A DNA stretch of 64,000 nt from Streptococcus gallolyticus subsp. gallolyticus DSM 16831 (GTDB lineage: Bacteria > Bacillota > Bacilli > Lactobacillales > Streptococcaceae): NCBI RefSeq assembly GCF_002000985.1, contig NZ_CP018822.1:576001-640000 (forward strand), read 5' to 3'. A program made the translations under genes and the position numbers. Position 1 is the stretch's first letter. Every line of letters starts with the position of its first letter. The notes beneath the pieces were generated by a model, which ran no database searches, was not told where the DNA came from, and saw only the letters and a list, made by a program, of their open reading frames with translations. Shown one piece after another: positions 46,392 to 55,083 of the stretch.

Positions 46392-47053
46392 TGCAAAATG
46401 AATGGCTAACTTTACTTAGAAAGGCTTTAGAAAATTTACCGATAACTGATGAGGATACAGTTTTCTTAGAAAATCTAGCATTGGTATTTTCTGGACATCC
46501 AGATATTTTTAAAGCTTGTCAATTGGCTTATTTGGATGAGGAAAAAGAGTATCATTATCATCCTGTCATTGGAGCTCCTTATGATTTTATATTTGATTAT
46601 ACATTGGGGCAGGTGACAATTTACCAATCAGATAAGCAGTTGATTTTGGAGTTACCTATTTTTCAAAGTTACTTGTCTTATGTAGATTTATTGTTTGGAA
46701 AAATTTATCCAGTAGGTAGCATTGTAGAGCTTGATAAAGAGCTTTTACCAGATGATTTGGTAGCAGCATTTGCTAGAGAAAACATGGATTTTAATGTTGT
46801 TATTTCGGGACGTCGTGTCTTGATAAATAATCAAACATCCTATGTCGACTATGTTGGTTATATTTGGCCTTATGGGTTTGATTTTGAGGCACACCCATTA
46901 TTGCTTAGTCATCTTTTTATCAAACGTGTCATTTCTGAAGGTTATACAGATGTGCGTGATAAACATTATTGTGATGAAGAGTTACGTCGTGCTTACTATT
47001 ATGATAAGATTTTTTCAGTGATGTATCCAAAGGGAGAGAGTTATGAAGATTAA
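46391..47053 (+). CDS. DUF4176-containing T7SS-associated protein
   Basis: A 220-residue cytosolic protein. The middle section (KIYPVGSIVELDKELLP, then FNVVISGRRVLIN, then YVDYVGYIWPYGF) is the DUF4176 signature seen in LXG operons. The first ~90 residues are a separate region (HPVIGAPYDFIFDY). Exact role unknown. It overlaps the toxin gene by 11 bases and the preceding gene by one, so is made along with them. Confidence 0.8.
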   Translation: MQNEWLTLLRKALENLPITDEDTVFLENLALVFSGHPDIFKACQLAYLDEEKEYHYHPVIGAPYDFIFDYTLGQVTIYQSDKQLILELPIFQSYLSYVDLLFGKIYPVGSIVELDKELLPDDLVAAFARENMDFNVVISGRRVLINNQTSYVDYVGYIWPYGFDFEAHPLLLSHLFIKRVISEGYTDVRDKHYCDEELRRAYYYDKIFSVMYPKGESYED

Positions 47054-48587
47054 GATGAGCGAGGTCTTGTCGCAAAAGGAGAGCCTTGCCAGTTCCATTA
47101 GTAGCGCTAAAAGTCAGTTGGAAAGTGCTAGTCGCAAGCTAAAAAGCACAGCTGATTCAGACGCACTTCAAGGGAATGTTAAGGAGGCTATTGATAACAA
47201 AATCACCAACTATCAAGTGCCTTTATTGACCAACTACGTGAATAGCTTAGCGGTTATCTCACAAGGGTATGATAATCTGATTAGTACCTTTAAAGAAACC
47301 GTTAGTGAAACGAGCGATAGTGCCATTATTGACACGGATATCTTACAACAAATGGTGGACAAATTTGATTCCCCCTTAGAACAATTAAAGACTTGCTCTG
47401 ATGAGATTAATAAAGCAATTGACGAGGTTGCTGACATTGTTTCATTAACCAAAGTGACAACTGCTGATGCGATTTCAGAGTTTAAGAGTGCTAAGAAAGT
47501 CCTGACCAACACGATTAAGGATATGGGGATTTTCAATAGCACAGTCCTTACAAGTGAAGCAGGGGATATTCTAGAGGAGCAGAATACGCAACTCAGTAGC
47601 TTGTCAGATTTAGGAAGTAGCTCATATACAAGTAAGAAAGCCAAAGATTTTTACAAAGATAGCACCTTTAAAGCTGAGGTCAAAGAGGTCAAGTCAGTTG
47701 TTAACGGCAAGGCTAGAAGAGACCAACTTAAAAATGCTCTTGCTAAGAATTTGTATGATTCCAAGTATAGTGGGTATATGTTGGAAACAAGTGGTTTAGA
47801 AGTAAAAGCTGGCATATTGATTACTTCGACTAAGAAATCGATAGGTAAGGGGAAAAAAGTTGTAAAAATTTTGGATGCAACTGATAAAGCTTTGAAGCAG
47901 AAGAAATTTATTGGTGGTCGTGAACTCACGGTCGATTCAAAAGGTCGTGTGAAAGTTGGCGAACGTTTCTTGTATAAAAAGCCAAGCAAAGGTAAAACAA
48001 AAACAGTTCACCTTTATTCCAAAGGTACTAAAGAATATAAAAAGACTGTTGGCGAGGATTTTTCATTTAAAAAGACAACACTTTATAATGGTCGAAAACT
48101 TAAGGCAAATGGAAAAGTAGGAATAGACTGGAAAGGTGTCGGAACTTCAGGGAAAGAAGCTTTTAAATCTGGTTTAAAAGATAATTTTAAATCAACAATT
48201 AACCCGCTTAATGAATTTAAAGGGTTTAAAGAGGCTTCTAATTTCTCTAAAGCAGGAAAAGTTTTAGGCTTTGCAGGGACGGTAATGACGATTGGTTCTA
48301 ACATCAAAACTGACTTTATTGACGATAGAAGATCATCTACAAAAGAAAAAGTCAGAAATTTTGCAGTAGACACTACAGTCGATGTTGTATCAAGCTCAAG
48401 TGCAGCAGCTACAGGTGCTGCAATAGGAACGTTAGTAGGTGGACCATTGGGAACTGTGGCAGGAGCAATAGTTGGAATTGCAGTATCTGAATTCATGAAT
48501 ACGAATTTAGAAATATTGGGAAATAAATCATTAACGGGAGTTGCCAAGAGTGGCTTGAAAGGATTAGCAGGGAAATTTGGATTATGA
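47043..48587 (+). CDS. LXG-domain T7SS toxin with glycine-rich membrane-active C-terminus (TelE-like)
   Basis: 514 residues. The N-terminal ~215 form the helical LXG targeting domain (LQG motif in SDALQGNVKEAI). A linker around ARRDQLKNALAKNLYDSKYS follows, then a Lys-rich, repeat-like central region. A C-terminal hydrophobic stretch (~435-490) has small residues spaced as in glycine zippers (ATGAAIGTLVGGPLGTVAGA). This pattern is that of the S. gallolyticus pore-forming LXG toxin TelE; the resemblance is by recognition, not alignment. Likely inserts into membranes of rival cells or hosts. The stop overlaps the start of the membrane immunity gene. Confidence 0.85.
   Translation: MKIKMSEVLSQKESLASSISSAKSQLESASRKLKSTADSDALQGNVKEAIDNKITNYQVPLLTNYVNSLAVISQGYDNLISTFKETVSETSDSAIIDTDILQQMVDKFDSPLEQLKTCSDEINKAIDEVADIVSLTKVTTADAISEFKSAKKVLTNTIKDMGIFNSTVLTSEAGDILEEQNTQLSSLSDLGSSSYTSKKAKDFYKDSTFKAEVKEVKSVVNGKARRDQLKNALAKNLYDSKYSGYMLETSGLEVKAGILITSTKKSIGKGKKVVKILDATDKALKQKKFIGGRELTVDSKGRVKVGERFLYKKPSKGKTKTVHLYSKGTKEYKKTVGEDFSFKKTTLYNGRKLKANGKVGIDWKGVGTSGKEAFKSGLKDNFKSTINPLNEFKGFKEASNFSKAGKVLGFAGTVMTIGSNIKTDFIDDRRSSTKEKVRNFAVDTTVDVVSSSSAAATGAAIGTLVGGPLGTVAGAIVGIAVSEFMNTNLEILGNKSLTGVAKSGLKGLAGKFGL
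47733..47780 (+). repeat. 48-bp direct repeat, copy 1 (inside LXG toxin gene)
   Basis: Identical base for base to 50304-50351. It encodes NALAKNLYDSKYSGYM at the border between LXG domain and toxin region, in the same frame in both places. Confidence 0.95.
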
Positions 48588-49315
48588 GTAAATTAAAAAA
48601 ACAATCAAAAAAAAATCAAGAAGAGGATATTTTAGAACGTTATCATGGACCTTTAATCACGAATGGTGTGGAACTAGGGTATATAAAAATTGTCCCGTGG
48701 TTAAATTTGATATTTGACTTATTGTTATATTTTATAGCGGGTTATGGGGATAATTTGGGATTATTGAAGGGAATTTTTTTAATCTGTACACTTATCAACT
48801 TATTTAGTATTTTGTATTCATTTTTTAATTTTATTATTATAAGATATAAGGTCTTAACCTATTTTTTGCTAATGTTAAATTTTGTTACCATGGTAATTTG
48901 GTTAAATTTTTTAACTTTAATGATGTTTATTCCCTCTAAAGAGGCTTTTGGTGCCAGTACCTTATACGATTCTTCGCTAACGTTATTTTATGTCATTCCT
49001 ATGATTGCTCTTTTTGTTATTATGGTTTTCTTTGTCTATCCCTATTTTTACAGACGAGATCGTCGTACAAATGGTGCATACCGAGAAAAAGAATCGAAAT
49101 TTAATAGTGAGGATAATAAGTTATTCTCAAGTAATTTTTTGATTATTTTCGGTTTAGTTGTTTTTGTTCCACCGTTTTTAACAGGGTATCTGGAAAATGT
49201 TTTTGGTTTTGTTGGAGGAATTCTTTTTACACTTGTTATTCCAGCTTTGGTAGTAGACGCTTTTTATGCGGCGCTTTATGCTAAACAACATCCAGAAGAG
49301 ATTGATGAGCTTTAG
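48584..49315 (+). CDS. Multi-pass membrane protein, probable immunity protein of the LXG toxin
   Basis: A 243-residue protein with five or six membrane helices, a short cytosolic start (KLKKQSKKNQEED then ILERYHGPLITNGVEL) and an RRDRRTNGAYREKESKF loop. It starts four bases inside the toxin gene, the standard place for a cognate immunity protein, and a membrane protein fits a pore-forming toxin (compare TipE). A mosaic paralogue is at 52934. Immunity role is inferred. Confidence 0.75.
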   Translation: MSKLKKQSKKNQEEDILERYHGPLITNGVELGYIKIVPWLNLIFDLLLYFIAGYGDNLGLLKGIFLICTLINLFSILYSFFNFIIIRYKVLTYFLLMLNFVTMVIWLNFLTLMMFIPSKEAFGASTLYDSSLTLFYVIPMIALFVIMVFFVYPYFYRRDRRTNGAYREKESKFNSEDNKLFSSNFLIIFGLVVFVPPFLTGYLENVFGFVGGILFTLVIPALVVDAFYAALYAKQHPEEIDEL

Positions 49316-49325
49316 GAGAGAAAAA

Positions 49326-49784
49326 ATGGATATTAAATCGAAAAAATTAAGTCTCGTTCAAATCGTTGGCTTCGAAGCAAGTTTGCCTGAAGAATTTATT
49401 TTAGAAGAAATGTGTGCAGAAGCCTATACGTCTTGTCAAGAATTTATCGGAGATATGCTGGATGTGATTTATTCAGACGGACCAGTTTATTTTAAGTTCT
49501 ACCCTTTATCAAGTAGCAAGAGTGATATTGAAATATTTACAACATTTGGCAATGCGATTAATCCAACAGGTAAAGAACCTCAACTATTATTTAAAGAAAA
49601 TCTATTGATTGACAGCAAAGACTTTGCGCAGATTAGTGCAGAAGAGTTGGCTGATTATTATACTTATTTAGTTTCCAAATATTCAGAAGATGAACATGAA
49701 CGTTTAGCGGTTTATCATGTTTTATCACTTTCTTCAGATGATGAGTTGATGGTTGATGTATACAGTGATTTGGAGGTAGACTAA
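49326..49784 (+). CDS. DUF5085-like protein
   Basis: About 153 residues of mixed alpha/beta, acidic (SDGPVYFKFYPLSSSKSDIEIF, VYHVLSLSSDDELMVDVYSDL). The shape, two repeats of strand-helix-strand, is like GyrI-type ligand-binding folds and matches DUF5085 proteins common in LXG operons. Role unknown. Start ATG 49326 after GGAGAG; stop overlaps the next start. Confidence 0.62.
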   Translation: MDIKSKKLSLVQIVGFEASLPEEFILEEMCAEAYTSCQEFIGDMLDVIYSDGPVYFKFYPLSSSKSDIEIFTTFGNAINPTGKEPQLLFKENLLIDSKDFAQISAEELADYYTYLVSKYSEDEHERLAVYHVLSLSSDDELMVDVYSDLEVD

Positions 49785-50239
49785 TGGAATATACTGTAGC
49801 TGAGGGAGTTACTGTTCAAGATGCTTTTCAAGCACAAAACGTCCTTAGGAAACGAAAGACTTTTCATATCACAGAATTAAAAGAAGAATTGGATACTTTT
49901 TTAACTGCGGTAGAAACGGCTGGCGCACATCCATCAGGACCGCTTGTTTATAGCTTAAACAACGTTCCAGAAGATGGTAATATGGATATTGAATTTTTCT
50001 TGCCTGTTGAAGAGGATTATATTGAGATTGAAGGAATGAGATTTTCATCTTATTTTGAAATTGATAATATTATTTTAACAGCAATTGACCGTGATTATGA
50101 GGAATTAACTAAAGAAGCATATGCGCGATTATTGTGGACATTGGAACAAAATGACCGAGAATTGAACACTCCGTTTTATCATGTTTTACCAGATGATGGG
50201 GCAGAAAAAGTCATTATTTTAGTTGGGTATGCGTATTAA
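49784..50239 (+). CDS. DUF5085-like protein
   Basis: A 151-residue relative of the preceding protein (HPSGPLVYSLNNVPEDGNMDIEFFLPVEEDY, then PFYHVLPDDGAEKVIILVGYAY). One-base overlap with the previous gene. The two may pair. The 64 bases after its stop carry a small hairpin-like GTGGCACACTTGTGCC and then lead straight into the orphan toxin cassette. Confidence 0.65.
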   Translation: MEYTVAEGVTVQDAFQAQNVLRKRKTFHITELKEELDTFLTAVETAGAHPSGPLVYSLNNVPEDGNMDIEFFLPVEEDYIEIEGMRFSSYFEIDNIILTAIDRDYEELTKEAYARLLWTLEQNDRELNTPFYHVLPDDGAEKVIILVGYAY

Positions 50240-50303
50240 TTAAGTGGCACACTTGTGCCCTTTTTATTTAAAGGTTTACTTTGGATAATTTTAGTAACAG
50301 AAT

Positions 50304-50351
50304 AATGCTCTTGCTAAGAATTTGTATGATTCCAAGTATAGTGGGTATATG
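50304..50351 (+). repeat. 48-bp direct repeat, copy 2 (start of orphan toxin cassette)
   Basis: Exact copy of 47733-47780. Sequence diverges immediately before it and within a few bases after it, so the 48 bp is the shared junction. Confidence 0.95.
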
Positions 50352-51302
50352 ATGGAGCAGACAAGACTGGAAGTGACTGTTGCTAGCGTTACAACACCTT
50401 ATTTGGTTGGAAGAAAATATTACAAAAAAGCTAAAAAATGGGCAACATCAGCTTATGCAGAACATCGTTTTTCAAAAGATTGGATGGGAAATACAATCAT
50501 CAAAAAATCTGAGAAAACCGTTGATCATGCTCTAGACTTTATTTTTGGAACAAGCAAAACTCTTAAAAAGAAAAAGTCACATAGTATTGTTCAATATCAT
50601 GGCAATAAAACAGTGACTAAGAGTTTTGAAAATCTGATGAAAACGCTAGGTGAAACGGACTATTCAAAAGAAATCAGTAAGGCAAAAGAAATTGCTAAAG
50701 GTGTTCTGAAAGGCACAAAATCTAATTTGATTTCTGAAGCAGAAGAAGCATTTTATGTCAAAACACTAAAAAATGTGGCTAAGGCTACTAAAAAAACTGG
50801 TCAAATCACTAAGGGAGTAAAAACAGCATTTAAAGAATCAAATGTTGTAACAGCTCTAAAAACAGGCTCAAAATTTACTAAAGGTGTGGCAGTCCTTAAT
50901 GTAATTGATGGTGTAGCTGAGACTTTTGACAATGTTAGTAAAAATAAAACCCAAGCTAAGAAGCAAGGATTACAAGGTGCGGAAGTTTCAGCTAGTGTAG
51001 CGACAGGTTTTGCCGTGGACGCAGCTAAAGCAACTGTTAAAGGTGTCGCAAGTACAGCAGCAGCTACAGCAGGAGCGACACTTGCAGAGGCGGGAATTGG
51101 AGCTCTTGCAACAACGTTTGGTCTTACAGTTGGAGCACCAGTGTTACTTACTGGTATAGTAGCTGTGGCAGCAGGAGCTGGGGCAGCGTATTTGATTGAT
51201 AAATTTGATAAGAGTACTAATCTAACCAAGAATGTAAAATCTACGGCTAACTCTTTTATTAAAGGGTGTGGTGATTTTGTAAAAGGACTGAAGGGATGGT
51301 AA
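50322..51302 (+). CDS. Orphan LXG-toxin C-terminal cassette (no LXG domain)
   Basis: The open frame begins within the 48-bp copied junction and carries ~320 residues of an alternative toxin part: a Lys-rich central region and a hydrophobic Ala/Gly-rich end (GVASTAAATAGATLAEAGIG, then GIVAVAAGAGAAYLIDKF). It has no LXG domain and no credible start: TTG 50322 or ATG 50349/50352 have no ribosome site. This is the arrangement of a silent polymorphic-toxin cassette that could replace the active C-terminus by recombination at the 48-bp repeat. Not expected to be secreted as it stands. Length of the translated product is uncertain. Confidence 0.72.
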   Translation: MYDSKYSGYMMEQTRLEVTVASVTTPYLVGRKYYKKAKKWATSAYAEHRFSKDWMGNTIIKKSEKTVDHALDFIFGTSKTLKKKKSHSIVQYHGNKTVTKSFENLMKTLGETDYSKEISKAKEIAKGVLKGTKSNLISEAEEAFYVKTLKNVAKATKKTGQITKGVKTAFKESNVVTALKTGSKFTKGVAVLNVIDGVAETFDNVSKNKTQAKKQGLQGAEVSASVATGFAVDAAKATVKGVASTAAATAGATLAEAGIGALATTFGLTVGAPVLLTGIVAVAAGAGAAYLIDKFDKSTNLTKNVKSTANSFIKGCGDFVKGLKGW

Positions 51303-51303
51303 T

Positions 51304-52035
51304 ATGGGACTAATTGAGCGTTTTAAAATATTGTTGAAGTATCATGAAGGAAATGTTAAGAGTGGAGTATCCCGTTCAGGAAATTTATCAGGATTATTTA
51401 TTTTATATCCTATTGTATTTTTTATGTTTTATGCCACTATGAATGACTCTGAACTTCCAATGGTATTAAATAAAATGATTTTTTATTTGGGTATTATTAT
51501 TTGGGTGACATCCTTCTTTTTAACTATTTGGGATTTTTTTCATGATAATCAATTTCTTGTTGGGATTTCAACTGGTCTGATGTTTGCTTATTATCTATTT
51601 ACCTCACCCATTTCATCATCAGCTGCTTGGAGTGATGGTAATTTGAACTTTATTATTTTTCAAGAAACTTCAATTATCTTATATCCTATAATGTGGGAAT
51701 TTATTTTAGCATACAGCATTGTAAAAAATAACGGAGAAATTTGTTCAGAAAAAACAAGAAGAAGGTTAGCCTATTTAATGTGTACCCCTCTTTTGATTAT
51801 GGGGATACCAGCAATTCTAATGGCTGAATTTATTTCAGATTATTACTTTGTTTATTTAGTCTGGGGATTAAATTCAGTATTTTCTTTTTCGATAATTTCT
51901 GGATGGTTTATTATTCTCTACCCACTCCGCCACAAGGCTGACTTAGCAGTCGCTTCAAAGGTTCAAAATCAAGCAGTAGATGCATTAGGTGATATGTTAC
52001 AGGAAAAACATTTTGATAAAGAGAGATTTAAATAA
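51304..52035 (+). CDS. Multi-pass membrane protein, probable immunity protein of the orphan cassette
   Basis: A 243-residue protein with about six membrane helices, and a basic loop (EKTRRRLAYLMC). It starts two bases after the orphan toxin stop, in the immunity position, but is unrelated in sequence to the 48584 protein. Keeping immunity to a stored toxin would protect against kin that use that toxin. Function inferred from position. Confidence 0.65.
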   Translation: MGLIERFKILLKYHEGNVKSGVSRSGNLSGLFILYPIVFFMFYATMNDSELPMVLNKMIFYLGIIIWVTSFFLTIWDFFHDNQFLVGISTGLMFAYYLFTSPISSSAAWSDGNLNFIIFQETSIILYPIMWEFILAYSIVKNNGEICSEKTRRRLAYLMCTPLLIMGIPAILMAEFISDYYFVYLVWGLNSVFSFSIISGWFIILYPLRHKADLAVASKVQNQAVDALGDMLQEKHFDKERFK

Positions 52036-52049
52036 AAAGGGGAGTTAAA

Positions 52050-52478
52050 ATGATTGAAAAAACTATTATTAAACAGACACATTTGATAAAAAAGACGGTT
52101 CGTATTGAGGTAGAACAATTGCCTGCTTTATTTGAATATACAGAATATCTGCCATTTGAATTTGGAATTTATAAGGACGGACCGACATTCTTTGAAATTA
52201 CCCCTTCACAATTTCAAGAAGAAAAACAAACATATGGTGTTTATATTCCAATTAATACAGAGGTTACTTCAACGGAAGATTTTACTTATGTACCGAGCTT
52301 AGAAATTAAAGGTGTTCGTAAGCGTGTACCTTTTGAGGAAGGGCTTGATGAACATTTAAATAGTATGAAAGATTATATGAGAGAAGAAGGATTAGTTATT
52401 CCTGATAAACTCTTTTTGATTATTACGCCTGTTTATGGACAATTATTTGCAGATATTATTATTCCAGAGGAGAAGTGA
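52050..52478 (+). CDS. DUF5085-like protein (second pair, first member)
   Basis: A 142-residue mixed alpha/beta protein (YKDGPTFFEITPSQFQEEK, VYIPINTEVTS, ends VYGQLFADIIIPEE). It resembles the DUF5085-like proteins after the first toxin in size and pattern. GGGGAG site. Function unknown. Confidence 0.58.
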   Translation: MIEKTIIKQTHLIKKTVRIEVEQLPALFEYTEYLPFEFGIYKDGPTFFEITPSQFQEEKQTYGVYIPINTEVTSTEDFTYVPSLEIKGVRKRVPFEEGLDEHLNSMKDYMREEGLVIPDKLFLIITPVYGQLFADIIIPEEK

Positions 52479-52479
52479 G

Positions 52480-52941
52480 ATGACAGAGTTTTTAGAAGGA
52501 CGTAATCAAACGATAACGTTATCTAACGTTTGGAGTATTAATTATACCGTTGAGGTAGATAAGATAGGTATTGCTTTTAAAGATGCTTTAGATAGTATCA
52601 CGACTGCTGGTTACACACTAAAGACTGACCTATTTTATTCAACACCACAAGTAGAAGGACATGATGGTGTGTTAGATATCACGGTTTATCTGCCTGTGAA
52701 TGAAGACTATTTAGGAGAAGAGGTTGAATTAGCAGAATTTAATAGCTATTTTTCAATTCCCACCATGTATGGTGTTCGCATTTCGAGTACAAAACCTGAA
52801 GATTTTGATAAGGCTTTGGATAGGCTGCAAGCAATGTTATTAGAAGATAAGTGCCAAGAAGCTTCGCCAATCTTTTTCATGTCTTCAAAGATTAATGGAA
52901 CTGTTTATACAGACATTAGAATCGGTGTTCGTTTTGAGTAG
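52480..52941 (+). CDS. DUF5085-like protein (second pair, second member)
   Basis: A 153-residue protein (ITVYLPVNEDYLGEEVELAEF, similar to FFLPVEEDY in the 49784 protein; ends VYTDIRIGVRFE). It follows the previous gene by one base, with GAGGAGAAG upstream, and overlaps the duplicated immunity gene. Preserves the toxin-immunity-DUF5085-DUF5085 order of the first module. Confidence 0.6.
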   Translation: MTEFLEGRNQTITLSNVWSINYTVEVDKIGIAFKDALDSITTAGYTLKTDLFYSTPQVEGHDGVLDITVYLPVNEDYLGEEVELAEFNSYFSIPTMYGVRISSTKPEDFDKALDRLQAMLLEDKCQEASPIFFMSSKINGTVYTDIRIGVRFE

Positions 52942-53656
52942 AGTTAAAAAACAACAGGAAGAAATTATTTTAGAACGTTATCACGGTCCATTAATTACAA
53001 ATGGTGTGGAATTAGGGCATATTAAAATAGTTCCATGGTTGAATTTGATATTTTCAAGTCTTTTTTATATTTTTAATTCTTTAATGGGGTATGATGTAGA
53101 TTCAGAATTCGTTAAGCGAGTGTTCTTGATTTGGTTGTGCATAGACATATTATCTATAGTATATTCTTTTTTTGATTCCATTATTGTGAAACATCAAGTT
53201 TTTACCTACATTTTGTTAATTATTAACTTTGTAAATCTTTTATTTTCTTTAAATTATATGGGATTTATTCTGGCAACATCGGCAGAAGGTACAGGTAATT
53301 TTTTCTCAAGTAACCTTTTTGTTATGGGAAACGCACTACTAATAACACTTATTTCTCTCATCATGACATTCTTTGTCTATCCGTACTTTTACAGACGTGA
53401 CCGTCTAACAAATGGTGCTTATCGTGAAAAGGAATCGAAATTTAATAGTGAGGATAATAAGTTATTCTCAAGTAATTTTTTGCTTATCTTCGGTTTAGTT
53501 GTTTTTGTTCCACCACTTTTAACAGGTTACTTGGAGAATGTATTTGGGCTTGTTATCGGAATACTATTTTCACTTGTTTTTCCAGCTTTGGTAGTAGACG
53601 CTTTTTATGCGGCGCTTTATGCCAAACAACATCCAGAAGAGATTGATGAGCTTTAA
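52934..53656 (+). CDS. Second copy of the LXG immunity-like membrane protein
   Basis: About 240 residues, homologous along its length to the 48584 protein. The N-terminal IILERYHGPLITNGVELGHIKIVPWLNLIF and the last ~90 residues are nearly identical; the middle membrane helices differ strongly. The likely start is TTG 52934 (matching the paralogue's MSKLKK... region), overlapping the stop of the preceding gene. Probably an orphan immunity gene against a related toxin variant. Confidence 0.72.
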   Translation: MSRVKKQQEEIILERYHGPLITNGVELGHIKIVPWLNLIFSSLFYIFNSLMGYDVDSEFVKRVFLIWLCIDILSIVYSFFDSIIVKHQVFTYILLIINFVNLLFSLNYMGFILATSAEGTGNFFSSNLFVMGNALLITLISLIMTFFVYPYFYRRDRLTNGAYREKESKFNSEDNKLFSSNFLLIFGLVVFVPPLLTGYLENVFGLVIGILFSLVFPALVVDAFYAALYAKQHPEEIDEL

Positions 53657-53712
53657 GAAAATTCATTAGGCAGAATGTACGCTATCATTATAATTTTCGT
53701 ATCTTTGCCAAT

Positions 53713-54201
53713 ATGATTTGGCTGTTTATAGAAATGAATTTGTTCTTTCTTTCAGTATATACTCCTACTTTTACTGTCTGGGGAGTTTTATTTCTCTTTA
53801 TATTAGTTATTATGGCAGGGTATGTAATGGTAAATACACAGTTAAGACGACTTAAGCGTATATTATATGGTGAAGATAATCCGATTTCTGCTATGGAAAG
53901 AATTGTAAAAAAAATATCTATTTATGGTATGGGAATATTAGGTATAGGTGTTATTATAAATATAATAACGAAGTTATTCTCAGTAAATATTGCCGAAAGA
54001 TTAGAGTATTTTCTATTTTCTTTAGTCTGGCCAGTCGGTAATCTTGCATTTTTAGTATTATTTATATTCGTAGAGCTGTCTCACTTTCTTCCAGCCTACT
54101 ACAAACTTAAATATCCCGAACTATATCGTAAATATGAAGGGAAATCCGTTGAGGAATGGTACGGTAAAAAATATTTGAAAAAACACACACTCTCCTCATA
54201 A
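53713..54201 (+). CDS. Membrane protein at the end of the LXG region
   Basis: About 162 residues with three or four membrane helices and a charged end (YYKLKYPELYRKYEGKSVEEW). ATG 53713 is used, and ATG 53734 is also possible; neither has a clear ribosome site. Not recognised. Its place after the orphan immunity gene suggests another immunity-type protein, but there is no direct support. Confidence 0.5.
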   Translation: MIWLFIEMNLFFLSVYTPTFTVWGVLFLFILVIMAGYVMVNTQLRRLKRILYGEDNPISAMERIVKKISIYGMGILGIGVIINIITKLFSVNIAERLEYFLFSLVWPVGNLAFLVLFIFVELSHFLPAYYKLKYPELYRKYEGKSVEEWYGKKYLKKHTLSS

Positions 54202-54334
54202 CCTCAAGCTATTCCTATGTTTTGGTTGACCGTTTGGAAGCAATATGATATAGTTATTGTATTAATGATATAATACGGAAAAGTTAAATTTACGGTTTCC
54301 TGTGTTTTTCTGCTTATACAGAAAGTGGGTGCTT

Positions 54335-55024
54335 ATGAAAATTTTTCTCAATGTTCTCAAAGTTTTAGGGATTATTTGTTTGTCTCTTACCTGCAACTCT
54401 ATTCCGATAGTGTTGTTGTGGGTTCAAAATGACTTGTCAACTCCGATTAAATGGTTGTTAGGAATTGCTTATGTGATCTTTATCCTAGCGGTTATTTTTT
54501 TCCTTTGGAAAAAGTTGTCTGCACATGATAAGGAAAACTTATTTAAACAGCCAATTAAGCTTAAAGATTTCGGCTTTGTTGTGCTTTACTGGTTGGCCGC
54601 ACGTATTATTGCCGCTGGAGGAACGGTGATTATCACTGCCTTAACAGGAGCGTCTTCGACAGCAAATGATGAATCTCTAATGAGTGTGGCCACTTACTTT
54701 AGTGGTGGTTTCTTTTTCTACACTGTGTTATATTGTTTATTAATTGGTATTTTTGGTCCCATTATCGAGGAAATGGCTTATCGTGCTTTTCCAACCTACC
54801 TTCTGTTTAACGGAAAATTAACTTGGGTAACAGGTGTCGTCACAACAGCCATTTTTGCGCTACCACACGCAACGACTATTCTTGAATTCATCCTTTACTT
54901 TGGCATGGGAAGTGCTTTTTACCTTGCTTATCGTCGTCGTGGCAATATCAAAGATTCGATGTTGGTGCACATTCTCAATAATATTCCAGGGGCAGTCCTA
55001 TTTTTGCTCTTACCATTCGTTTAA
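54335..55024 (+). CDS. CPBP-family intramembrane metalloprotease
   Basis: About 229 residues and seven or eight membrane helices. It has the CAAX protease/bacteriocin-processing motifs EEMAYR (motif 1, Glu-Glu...Arg), the FALPHATT motif with His, and a later SMLVHILNN motif with His and Asn. The family includes CAAX-type proteases and bacteriocin self-immunity proteins. A TATAAT at ~54268 gives it its own promoter. Start ATG 54335 after AAAGTGGG. Terminator follows. Its closeness to the toxin locus may be coincidence. Confidence 0.85.
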   Translation: MKIFLNVLKVLGIICLSLTCNSIPIVLLWVQNDLSTPIKWLLGIAYVIFILAVIFFLWKKLSAHDKENLFKQPIKLKDFGFVVLYWLAARIIAAGGTVIITALTGASSTANDESLMSVATYFSGGFFFYTVLYCLLIGIFGPIIEEMAYRAFPTYLLFNGKLTWVTGVVTTAIFALPHATTILEFILYFGMGSAFYLAYRRRGNIKDSMLVHILNNIPGAVLFLLLPFV

Positions 55025-55035
55025 TATATTAAATA

Positions 55036-55070
55036 AAAATCCTTTGAAATGCTTCCAAAGGATTTTCTTA
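55036..55070 (+). terminator. Terminator after the CPBP gene
   Basis: AAAATCCTTTG (55036-55046)/CAAAGGATTTT (55056-55066); could serve the convergent acetyltransferase pseudogene too. Confidence 0.82.
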
Positions 55071-55083
55071 TGCTTAAAAAGTG

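Noticed and set aside
47234..48547. Several 110-155 codon minus-strand frames inside the LXG toxin gene
   Set aside because: Composition mirrors the Lys/Ala/Gly-rich toxin; no start signals and no recognisable domains.
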